A stretch of DNA of 64,000 nt from Myrica gale (Eukaryota > Streptophyta > Magnoliopsida > Fagales > Myricaceae), in the NCBI GenBank assembly GCA_963930655.1, contig OZ005618.1, positions 24,030,501 to 24,094,500 on the forward strand, in the 5' to 3' direction. The notes under the pieces are model-generated. The model was not told the origin of the DNA. It was given only the letters and a program-made list of their open reading frames with translations, and searched no databases. The translations under genes and the position numbers were made by a program. Numbering within the stretch: position 1 is the stretch's first letter; the number at the start of each line of letters is the position of its first letter. Shown in pieces: positions 11,454-21,790 of the stretch.

Positions 11454-14400
11454 TTAGTAGCCGTATCCTGATGCAACCAAGAAAGAGCCCACGGCATGAT
11501 ATGTTAGAAACTAGTTTTTCAACAGCAGAAAAAGCAAAGGAACAATCACTGTTACAATTTCGCATTAGCCACTACTGACCTGAATTGTCCATTGGGTTGC
11601 CAGCAGGCATTTGTTCAGGCTCCTTGATTTCGACAACTACACAGTCTGACATCAAGAATGTCTTTGCTACTGAGGCAGCATGCTCAAGGCAACATCTGAC
11701 AACCTGAAACAAGAAATGTAGACGTTTCTAAGTAACTAGCTTTAAGACTCAGGTTAAAGAAAAACATTGAAAAGTAATAGTTCACTTGGCCGCAAAGCAT
11801 CGCAGCATCATTGTATCTGGGTGACTAATAAAGATGTCATTCAAAGTTACAAAAACCTTTGTCATTCTTAAGAAGCCAAAGCGATCCACACACCTTCCTG
11901 GCGGCCATATAAGACTGCACTCGCGACAAATTATTCTAGCAGCTATTCTATCATCAACTTGTCAAATTTATAACTTCCAGGACAGCTTCCGACGAAAACA
12001 CACCAAAAGGTCAAAACCATCTTGTACTTTCCCTATAATGCGACAACTCACCTTAGTAGGATCAATGATTCCAGCAGCCATTAGATCTTCATATTGTCCG
12101 GTTGCTGCGTTATATCCGTATTTAGGATTGTCACTGGAGAGCACCTGAAAGAAAAAAAGAAAAACGAAAAGAAAAACTAGTTACAACAGTACAACACAGA
12201 ACTGAATCAACACATACAGCAACGACAAGAAAGATGAGCATACCTTCTCACTAACCACACTTCCATTAACACCAGCATTCTTGGCAATCAATTTCAAAGG
12301 ATAACTCAAGGCTCTCTTGACAATATCTGCTCCAACCTGAAAATAATCCATATAGATTGAGCCCAAAGCACTCTTTTAAAAAGCTCAAATAAGAAAGTGA
12401 TGCATTCTTTTAAATTCAACATCTATAAATTGGCAGATTTCGACTTAGTTGATGGCTTTATTGCTTCTATGTGTCTTTCACAATGTTCTCGGTGCCAAGA
12501 CTTGAAAAACTTCAGTAAAGAGTAACCTTTTCTTCATCGTTGTCAAGGCTGTCCTTGATAGAATCCACCTTTGATGCAAGTCTCAGCAAGGTGCACCCAC
12601 CACCAACAACAATACCTTCCTCCACGGCAGCCTAAAAACCATTGAAATTGTAAACCACTCTACCTCGTTTGTAGCAGACCTGACGAGAACTTATCTCCAA
12701 CCTGAAACTTAATGGCACATATTTACTACTTATGTATAATTATGTGTTACCTTTGTTGCATTAAGAGCATCTTCAACTCTCAGTTTCTTCTCTTTCAGCT
12801 CTGTCTCAGTTTGTGCACCAACCTTGTGTTCAAAAGAAAATTGATCAACATAAGATTATGTGCTAAAAATCATAAACCAATGTAAAACCATTAATTGATA
12901 ACTTACCTGTATGACAGCAACACCACCTGACAACTTCGCTATCCTTTCATTTAGTTTTTCCCTCTCATAGTCTTGCTCTGCAGCCTGTGTGAGGATGCCA
13001 TTTCAATTAGCTTAAAAGTAATAAGAATGAACCCCACACAATTCTTTGCATGTGTGTTTCTGTCTGCGAGAGAGACTGACACACAGAGGACAGGAGATCT
13101 AGACCTCAATAAGATTTTTAATCTGTGCAACTCTCTTGTTTACTGCTTCCTGTGTGCTTCCATCTCCGACAATTGTGGTAGTGTCCTTGGTAAGCACCAC
13201 CTTAGAAGCATGGCCAAGTACCTCCTTGTCAGCTTTGTCTAAGGTGAGCCCCACCTCATCTCTGATTACAGTACCTGCAAGCCAGATCACGATATCACTC
13301 AAAAACACTTGAAAACAATAACGCAGAAGAAAACAACAGAAACTTCAAATAAGAATAGAGCAACCAGGAAAGAAGACACCAGAGAACAGTTAAGAGTACA
13401 TGATGTCAACTGACCTCCAGTGAGAATAGCAATATCATCAAGGTACTGGCTCTTGCGCTCTCCAAAACCAGGGGCTTTAAGTGCAGCAATTTTCAAAGCC
13501 CCTCTGAGCTTGTTAACAACCAGAGTAGCTAGGGCTTCTTGTTCAATGTCCTCCGCAATTATCACAACTGGATACCCACCTCTAATAGCTTCCTCTAGAA
13601 TGTTAATAAGATCCCTTGCATTTGTTATTTTCTTATCAACAAGAAGCAACTGCATCAAAAAACCACATCTATTAGCAAAGCTGGCAAATATTACTGCCAC
13701 CATTTTTTGTTGTTGTGTGTGGTTTGGGGCGCAGGGGAGGTAAGCTCTTAAGCTCTGACAAATGCACACCTTGCAATTTTCATATTCAACTGCCATTTTC
13801 TCACTATCAGTGACGAAATAAGGTGAGCTGTAACCACGATCAAATTGCATTCCTTCAACAACATAGAGGCTGTTCTCTGCACTTTTTCCCTCTTCTAGGG
13901 TCACCACACCTTTACGACCCACCTTACTCATGGCTTCAGCTATCATATTTCCCACTTCATAGTTGTTTCCAGCACTAACTGCTGCCACATCAGCCAGCTC
14001 ACTGTCTTCAACCTGCAGTCCAAAGCCAGCCATTCGTATTCAACCAGTGACATCACGAGAAACTGAGTGGGGCAAGATCGTGAAGAATTATGCTGGCACT
14101 AGAATACTGATGGTTAAAGGTAGACAAGCATTACCTCTTTTGAGATCAGCTTAAGCTCAGCCACTAGAGCTTTTGTGGTCTTCTCAATACCTCGAGTAAT
14201 TAAAACAGGGTTTGCACCTGCTGCAACCACCTGAAATCATAACTCATATAAGAAGTCCTCCTAAATGGTTGTTTTCTGTAGGAAGTGGACTCAACAAAGC
14301 AGACAGATTCCCAAAAAATGTAAAGGCGTGAATAAAATACGAACCTTGACACCCTCAGCTATAAGACCTTGTGCAAGAACAACCGATGTTGTTGTTCCAT

Positions 14401-15243
14401 CACCAGCCAAATCATTAGTCTTGGCAGCCGCTTGTCTCACTAACTTGGCACCGATGTTCTCAACTGGGTCCTCCAACTCTACCTAACAGGCCAAAGGCAC
14501 AAATCCATAAGTACGTCAAGCAGATGAAATAATAGGTTGCTAGGATTGGGGTGGGTGTGGGGTGGGGAAGTAGATGCAAGGAAGAAACTGTCAAAGGAGG
14601 AATAGCATAACATAGAAAGTCATTTTCAACATAAAGACATGGACATCAAGTTCAGTGAATCTTAGTTTCTACAATAACGGTAACTAAAACATACACAATC
14701 CATTAGATAGAAACCATGTCTTTAGAGATAAATAAACAACCTTCGAACTATGAACACTGGAAGTGTAGTGTACCTCTTTTGCCACAGTAACACCATCGTT
14801 AACTATTTTTGGGGAGCCATACTTGCTTTCCAGAACAACATTCCTGCCTTTTGGACCAAGAGTAACTCCAACCAGATCCGCAAGCTTGTTCACACCAGTC
14901 TGAAATAGAACATATATTGTAGATAGTAAAAAAAGAAGAAAATAGACAGAATCAAAACTTCTCTCCAACAACTCAACAGCCAGCAGTGTCTTAATTAAAG
15001 ACTCACTTGCAGTTTCTTAATAGCCGAGCCATCCTTGTTGAAATGCAATTCTTTTGCCATGGCACAAATCTTAGGAGAGCGATTTCTCCGTGACATCACA
15101 TTCTGCCTCCTAGCAAATGAGCAGGAAGAAACGGAAGCAGAAGATGACAACTGCGTAGGAGGGGCACATTTCTTATCCACAGCTCGGCAGCTAGGAGCAG
15201 CCAAGGAACCAACTGAAGACATGGCTGTGAAAGTTGATGCCAT
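11454..15243 (-). CDS. CPN60B: Chloroplast chaperonin-60 beta (RuBisCO large-subunit-binding protein beta)
   Basis: Group I chaperonin of the plastid stroma; with CPN60 alpha and CPN10/CPN20 it folds RuBisCO large subunit and other proteins using ATP. Coding exons (minus): 15243-15007, 14899-14774, 14482-14345, 14230-14135, 14012-13770, 13649-13415, 13274-13105, 12984-12907, 12822-12751, 12631-12527, 12336-12244, 12144-12052, 11703-11580, 11467-11454. The sum is 1824 nt, 607 aa, close to the roughly 600 aa of the family. Residues 1 to about 55 are a Ser/Arg-rich transit peptide. The mature part carries [13 protein letters not shown], the ATPase motif [16 protein letters not shown], the apical segment [17 protein letters not shown] and the plastid-type tail MDNSGYGY. 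The last exon is only 14 nt and supplies the end of that tail. All introns are GT-AG. Confidence 0.98.
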
Positions 15244-15257
15244 CTATTCCGCAGAAG

Positions 15258-16062
15258 CTGAAAACAGGGACAATCGTAAGGTTTTACGTAAATTAAAGAA
15301 AGCAACTAAAACTATAATCAATCAATTACAGTGGCCAAAGACGGTTCATTTACATAAAAATACTGTCATTTAGATGACAATATGATCTTAATAAGTTCTG
15401 TTTTCTACAAATTTGTAACACCAAAATATCTCCAAATTAAGTAAATTCATCATGGAAAAGCTAGCAGTTTTCACTTGTATCAACGCCTAATCAGCACCCA
15501 ATTGACTCGAGCTAGCTCGCCGAATCGTAAGACAGAGAGTCTAGAATCTAAAAACTTTTAGAGCATGACTCCTATTATCCTAGGATATCATGCTGCAAAA
15601 GCGGCAAACTTTCCAGTACAAAGTATACAACATCGAAATAGAAAGAATGGAATTCTCAACCTTTCATTTCACCAAGACAAAGAAGCAGTTCTGAGTCTGA
15701 CAGACTCACTGGCAAGTTTAAGAAACCAAAGATCATGTTCAATTGTCACAAAAACGAAATCCAAATAATTCAAATGAAAAGTCACAAGAACTACAGGTAA
15801 TTCAATCCCGTAGCATCACCAAGGAGATAATTCGTGGGAAACAACGCTTTTTCCCACTGAACAATTAATCCAACAAAACCCGTATCTGTTTCTCTCTCGA
15901 CATGAAGATTGTGAGCTAGAATGTGATCCAAACAAAACCTAAAAGCATTCGCATTGTGACAACGAAACATCTCTGTATTCTCACATTTCAACAACAAAGG
16001 AACCCGCTAACATGAACAAGAGGGTTTACGAGTGCGTCATTCGGAATCTTTGAAATACTTAC
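15258..16062 (-). other. 5'UTR intron of CPN60B
   Basis: Donor CTCG|GTAAGT at 16062-16061 and acceptor TTTTCAG at 15260-15258 define an 805-bp intron ending 14 nt before the ATG. Long leader introns of this kind often raise expression of plant housekeeping genes; that role is inferred here. Confidence 0.75.
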
Positions 16063-16094
16063 CGAGAGACGGCGACAGGAGTGACCTTAGCTTC

Positions 16095-16106
16095 TAGGGT
16101 TTAGGG
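16095..16106 (-). promoter_or_regulatory. Telo-box in the CPN60B first exon
   Basis: The minus strand reads CCCTAAACCCTA, containing AAACCCTA, inside the non-coding first exon about 60 nt downstream of the TATA box. Telo-boxes are common near plant start sites of translation-related and organelle-biogenesis genes. Confidence 0.6.
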
Positions 16107-16161
16107 GGGTTTATGGATAAGAGAAGAAGCCGAGACTGCGCAGTGGTTGTTGCAGTAGGTG

Positions 16162-16169
16162 TATTTATA
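16162..16169 (-). promoter_or_regulatory. TATA box of CPN60B
   Basis: TATAAATA on the minus strand, placing the transcription start near 16130-16138 and a first exon of about 70 nt ending at the GTAAGT donor (16062). Confidence 0.65.
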
Positions 16170-18259
16170 CTCACTCTTTGTCACTCTCTCTCGGAGAGAG
16201 AACCAATGTGGTAGAAAAGGGCTAAATGGTCCCATACAAAAAGGATCGTGAACATTCGAGGGAATCTGGGCCGTTTGATTCAAACGACGTGCAGTTGTGT
16301 CTTGTCCTACGTCGGAATACTCTAGAACGTTGTTTTCGTTCTGTGCATTGACATGATTTTGGATCACAGCCCATAAGAGAGTTGGACCGTATACTTCTCA
16401 ATCCGGAGACTTGAGTTAATGAATTAACATGGGCCTACTTACCCCAAAAAAAAGAATTAACATGGGCCTAGACAAAACGAAGCCCAAGGTGGATATTTGC
16501 GTCGTCTTTAGTGGATTAAGGGCCCAAACGAAGCCCAAGGTATTTCATAAAGGCCCAATAAACCCATGGTACACTAGTGACTACTACTTTACTAGAAACT
16601 AGAAAGGAGGGGTCGAGCGAGAAGGAATCGTTGGCTATATTTGATTTGATTTTGAAAAATGTTTAAGATATGTTTTTTTTAGGTATTTATGAAAATGATA
16701 GGTCTACGTAAATGAAAAATGTTTTGTGTAACGAGTAAGAAAACTATGTTTTAAGGAAGATTTTCGTGAGAGGAGTTTTTATAAAAAAAAAATTATTTTT
16801 TTTTGTAGAAATTGAAGTCAATAATTAAATAGAAATTTTCTTTTAAAGATAAAAATATTTTTTATGTGAAAAAATCATGGATTGAAAAACATTTTTAAAA
16901 TCATTAATAAGCAAACATGACCGTTTTTTTTAATAGCAAACATGACCGTTACTTCACGTGGAGGAGGGGAAGCGGACGTACCGCAAGGCGCCAGGTGTAG
17001 AGCGGGAAGGTGCCTTGGGGGGCCGGCTGCGGCGCATGAATCTCCGCAATTCCTTTGACAATTCCTTCTTGTCGTCGTAATCCTTCGTATACTAGAGTTC
17101 TCATTCAGAACCCCGGCCACCATCGAGCTACCAAGTACTACAGTCTACAAAGAAACAACCCGTTCAAGAACGGAGAACCTGGTCCCTTGTACAGCAGTAA
17201 CTCCAAATTCTCGGGATGGATTTATCAAAGAGTAGGGTATAAAATACAAACAATTTGTTTGTTACTCCAGAAAAAAAAATCGGAATTTACTTTAAATATC
17301 TTTCTTAATATCCTTATTCATTATTGAATTTTATTAACAGTACTCCGGCCTAACTTGTAATAGAAGGTAAGTAATTATGGAACACATAACATTAATCCAT
17401 TTGATCATGTTTGCAAATTAAGAATTTTTCTGAAAATTTTAGAAATATTGTACAAATCGAAGTAGATTAGAGTTTTATTGGATTTTGAGAAAAACAAGTG
17501 AAAAATAGAATTTTATAAGAGTGTGAAAAAATGAAGACAAAAATTATTTGAATGAATTTGTTATGTTTATTGTAATAGAAATAGATTATTTGATAGTGAC
17601 GAGAGAGATTATTTTGAAATTTTTATTTTATTTTTTTTACCAAAATTTTGAGTTAGTCATATATTTGCGTGAAAAATTTCACAATATTTGAAGTTTCCAA
17701 ACACTACTACAGTACAAAAATTGGCCAGGATCCTTGATTATAGAATCGTATATGTTGCCTCATTTGATCCCAGCTAGCTAGAAACTCTGATGCGACTTGC
17801 TCTTCCAATGGAAGACTTCAACTTGATGAAGATCTTTCCAATTTACTGGAGCTTGCTGCTAGTCCACAAGTTCATTTGAATCTACGGATTTAAGTGGCCG
17901 AAAGTTTCTAAAGCTACCCTTTATTCGATGCATTTCCAGCATTATAAGTAAAAATCTCGGCCCTCATTATCGAATATATGTCTATGATATTATGGAATAT
18001 TGGAACATTAATTGTGCAAGTACACCTAACGAGAAAAAGAAGGATCGTTTTTGAGCGGGGATATCAACACGATCTATATATATGTACATAAAAGGGTTGA
18101 GAGTACATATATATATAGACATATTAGGGTGTGGATGTCCAAGAAGGAAAACAATTACCTTCTTTGTTCTCCACCAGCAAGCAGGCAGCAGGCTAGCTTT
18201 TCTCCAAGGGCACAAGAATGGCCTTAGAAAGCCTAGCATATGTAGAGGGCCAGGGATCT
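16170..18259. other. Intergenic spacer between CPN60B promoter and WRKY 3' end
   Basis: The first 250 bp are CPN60B promoter. Tandem short direct repeats occur around 16425-16545 (AACATGGGCCTA and ACGAAGCCCAAGGT, each twice). A GC-richer island at 16960-17240 holds a 90-codon plus-strand frame (17055-17327) that I could not assign. 17400-17700 is very AT-rich and resembles MITE-derived sequence. No gene is supported. Confidence 0.45.
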
Positions 18260-19874
18260 TCAGTTGTCCCCATGATCATGAGAAGACGTTGATCGATCTC
18301 CGAGAACTTGTGTCAACAAGTCGTATTGGTTGGCAGTACTCAAAGATGAATCAGTCCCTGGCCGGGAGGAACCAGACTGTGGTGAGGATAAGGCATGGCT
18401 GTGTACCCCATCATACACTACTCGAATGTTATCGGGTTCGGAGGTGGACCACTCAGCTCTCTTCTTCGCAGTACAATTGCTTCTCTGGCACTTGAAATAA
18501 CTTCTGTGCATGCATTGAATAAAAATAGACGTCGGTTAGTTGTGAGTACATATGCATGATGAGGATCATTTTTTCAGATAAGCATATGTGGGGGGTTCGG
18601 TTAATGTGTTGAGGGGTGCTGAGTCATGGTGGACATTCGAAGTTCACGATCCAGCGGTCCAGAAGACGCCACCTCATTTAAAAATGAAGATACCACTTTC
18701 GACCCGATTAGAGGCTGGCCCGGGATTTCAGACCTGAATCCCAGCTCTTCTTTTCGCGAATTTAGAAGGGGATCTCATCGTCGCCCATGCCTAGCTCGCC
18801 CATGCTTCCCTGTAAGTCGGATTCTTCCAGTTCCCAAGCTTTTTTTCATTTGGTATAGACGCTAGAGGGTGGGTGGTGGGGATAGTTGAGAGGTTTGGCT
18901 TCAGTGTGTATTCAGGACTGTGTTGAATAACGAAATGGGTTCTTCAGTTGAATTTGCTGAAAATCAATAGAAAATAAAAACATTCAAATTGTATAGAAAC
19001 ACAGGACCAAACATCTGAAGTGATTGCTGGGCACAGGAATTTGCTCTTATGGATGACACTCAAGAAACAGAGGACCAAACAGTGATTTCTGATAATGGAT
19101 ATCAAAAGAAGCAGGTTACTCGTGATGAAATGCTTGCTGGGCACAGGAAAGAGATTTCACAGCTGCAGAACAAGGACGTTGAACTGAAAAAGGGGGTTGC
19201 CAAAGGTAGCAAGACTGAATAGAAAGCTACGAAGAAGCAGGTGGAGGAAGAGATTTCTCAAATTTCAGCAAAACTTAAAGAAAAACATGCTGAAGAACTT
19301 GCTTCATTAGGCTACACCAGAAGTGATGGAGATGAAAAAAAGCAATCTTGACAATTTAATGAAAGCCATCGCCGGGTTTTCTGTTATCAGTCAGCCTGAC
19401 CAATAAAAGAGTAGCAAGAGTGCAAAGAGGCGAGGAAAAAAAGTTTGGCAAGAAGAGATCCCCTTCTGAAATCGCGAAAAGAAATGCTGGGATCCGGGTC
19501 TGAAATCGCGGGTCATCCTCTAATCGGTCGGAAGTGGGTATCTTCATTTTAAATGAGGTGGCTTCTTCTCCACCGCTGGATCGTGAACTTTGAATGTCCA
19601 CCGTGACTCAGCACCTTTCAGCACATTAACCGAACCCCATATGTGGGTTAGAGAGAGACAGATAAGAGGGAGAGAAAAGAAGGAAAGGAAGACGAAATCA
19701 TGGAAGAGTACTACTGATTCTTGTATATTCGAAAATAAGATGAAATGGTTCACGCAAATCCAAAGAAAAGATTCTCAACCTGACTTTGCCAATATTTCTT
19801 ATGAACTTCTGGCCATATTTTTTCCATTGATAGCCATCTTCTGGTAGGACCAGTCTATGACCTCTTTGGTCCAT
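18260..19874 (-). CDS. Short WRKY transcription factor with variant WKKYGQK motif
   Basis: Probable nuclear DNA-binding protein of the WRKY family (normally binding TTGACC/T W-boxes). Exon 1 is 19874-19780, exon 2 is 18503-18260; 339 nt give 112 aa. Exon 1 encodes [20 protein letters not shown]; the intron splits an Arg codon (AG|A), the typical WRKY intron position. Exon 2 begins [10 protein letters not shown] and completes a C-X4-C-X23-H-X1-H zinc site (CQRSNC ... HSH). After the domain come about 40 Ser/Asp-rich residues. The conserved heptad has Lys for Arg (WKKYGQK), a known minor variant. ATG 19874 is the only start in this frame; just upstream in the same frame lies ATG with six codons and then TAA (ending at 19878), either a uORF or a lost longer start. 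The 1276-bp intron contains the Pack-MULE. Expression is unproven. Confidence 0.82.
18592..19638. mobile_element. Pack-MULE-like DNA transposon in the WRKY intron
   Basis: Long terminal inverted repeats, 18592-18776 and 19455-19638 (about 185 bp, roughly 85-90% similar), both starting GGGGTTCGGTTAATGTG. They are flanked by direct repeats CATATGTGG (18583-18591 and 19638-19646), an 8-9 bp target duplication with one base of ambiguity. Long TIRs plus a 9-bp duplication point to a Mutator-like element. No transposase is present; the interior carries a cellular gene fragment. The matching TIR-encoded frames at 18626-18865 (+) and 19356-19601 (-) are mirror copies, not genes. Confidence 0.85.
19052..19445 (+). 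pseudogene. Captured fragment of an OTU5-like deubiquitinase gene
   Basis: Plus-strand translation reads [34 protein letters not shown], then [20 protein letters not shown] and EELASLG, and in a shifted frame [20 protein letters not shown] and KSSKSAKRR. This is the coiled-coil region preceding the OTU cysteine-protease domain of plant OTU5-type proteins, recognised from family knowledge. It is broken by an in-frame TAG at 19220-19222, a frameshift near 19340 and a TAA after the ISQPDQ segment. No catalytic Asp/Cys/His region is present. A partial rearranged copy of its start lies just upstream (about 18995-19045). It is antisense to the host WRKY gene. Confidence 0.78.
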
Positions 19875-21068
19875 ATCTTACTCTTCTCTGCATCCCTCCA
19901 TAGCTTCCCTAGTAGGAGTACTACATAAAGAAAGAATGAGTTATATACAGATTTCCCTAGTGGCATGCATATGTAGGACTAAATACATTTGTAAATATGC
20001 ATCTGGAGGAGGAGGGAGGGGGAGGGAGGTGGAAGATGGTTCCTGATATTTTATGTCTAGAAGTTTAATTTATAGGAAATGATGAAGACTAGATGTTCTT
20101 CCTATCATAAAGAACTCTCAAGAATGCAGTAACATTTTTAGAGAGAAACTAACGAAGAAGCGTGCAGATCGCAAAGATATTAATGGCAGTAACCAAAAAA
20201 AAATCCAAAAATCAATTAATACAGAAGGAATGGACCCAAAATAAAGCCGAAGCGCGCAGTATAGTACTCTTACTGTACCTTGATGAGGAAGACATCAATA
20301 GATATGAAGTGGGAGATCAGGAACATTTGGAGGCGGATCTGATGATAAAACTAGAAAACCTAGCAAAAGAACCTTGCACCCACAAAAGTATATTTTCTGT
20401 CAGCTTGATCTCAAGAGATCATGGATTCACTCGTACAAAAAAAAAACAAATATGATCAAGGAGCTGGGAAAAACATAGTGGTCGTACAGTCCCTAGCTAC
20501 AAAGCTAGATCCATGGACAAAGACCAGCAAACTTGCATCATCAGTACTTTTCAGTGTACCTCCATACTCGAAGTATAGTATATATCCTTCTATGCATCTG
20601 TAGTAAGAAAGTAACTCAAGAACGAAAGAAAGACCTAGCTAGCTAGCCCGTAAACAAACTTTGTGAGCAAAGATGAGACATATATACATTGGATCTCATT
20701 TATAGATTGCAACTTAGGTGGAATTGAAGAAGGATCTGGGAATTTAAGAGGGAAATCTCTTAGAAGATACGCGCGACGGAAAAAAGAAAGAAAACTGCTT
20801 GAAGATGGTCATAATGACTTGAACCATAATTTCCTTTCATTTTCCTCGCAACTTCTGGGAGTGATGAAAGTCATAAAGATAGAGAGAAAGGATCAGGAAA
20901 TAACTCACACTAATTGGATGCTTGTCTGCTGTGGGAAGCTCGACGGCTCATTGGCGCGCAGCTACTCTCTCATCTCACACACACACCCAGAACGGGCCAA
21001 AAAGTATTCAACTCTGTTGTGGAAAAAAAGTTGAGAAAGAGGTGAAAATTTTGTTGTGCTAAGCTTCT

Positions 21069-21074
<6 letters not shown>

Positions 21075-21117
<43 letters not shown>
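21075..21117. repeat. (AT)n microsatellite
   Basis: About 43 bp of uninterrupted TA dinucleotides. A second, shorter run lies at about 22131-22151. Confidence 0.95.
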
Positions 21118-21118
<1 letters not shown>

Positions 21119-21630
21119 TCAGGCGCCGTTGGGCATTTTTTTCACGAAACAAACGCTATAAAAAGAAAAAGTGAATAAATTCTATATATCAAAAGTAGGC
21201 ATCTTGGTGAGGCTCCTATCGATCTTTGATTTAGCATGCATCCAGCCAATGAAACATAGGATGTGAATCATGTGATCCAAGTTGACTCATTCTTATTGTT
21301 CCACGTAAAGATAGAACTAAATTAAGAATATTCAATTCGTGTAGAAAAGAAAGAAAGAAAGGAAAGGTAGAAGAAATGCAGGTAGCTAGACCAGCAAGGC
21401 TTAATTAAAATTAAGGGATAGAGACGGAAGCTTGACCACACCACTTGGACATCTGTGAAGTGACCTCCGTTTAGTGACGACATTAACACCTATACTAATT
21501 TGTCACCTACCACTGCTTTCAGTCCAACTCTAAATTAATAGCTTCTTGTCTGCAGTAGTTTTAACAGGAGTACTACTCCTACTGGCTATTGTCATGGTAG
21601 GGTAGATGTTATAAGTGTATGAACATATAT

Positions 21631-21790
21631 ATTAGGTTTGTTGAGTAAAAAGTTGAAACTTAGATAGGTTTATTGTAGGTTTATTAGCTTGCTTGATTTA
21701 GTTTAATTATATATATATATTAGATTTGTTGAGTTAAAACTTAGATAGGTTTATTGTAGGTTTATTATTTTGCTTAATTTAGTTTGATTC
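21631..21790. repeat. Two-copy tandem duplication
   Basis: Units start at 21631 and 21719 (period about 88 bp), sharing ATTAGRTTTGTTGAGT, ACTTAGATAGGTTTATTG and ATTTAGTTT. The copies differ by small indels. Confidence 0.8.

Noticed and set aside
18626-18865. Plus frame of 79 codons next to the WRKY gene
   Set aside because: It is encoded by the left TIR of the MULE and mirrored by 19356-19601 on the other strand.
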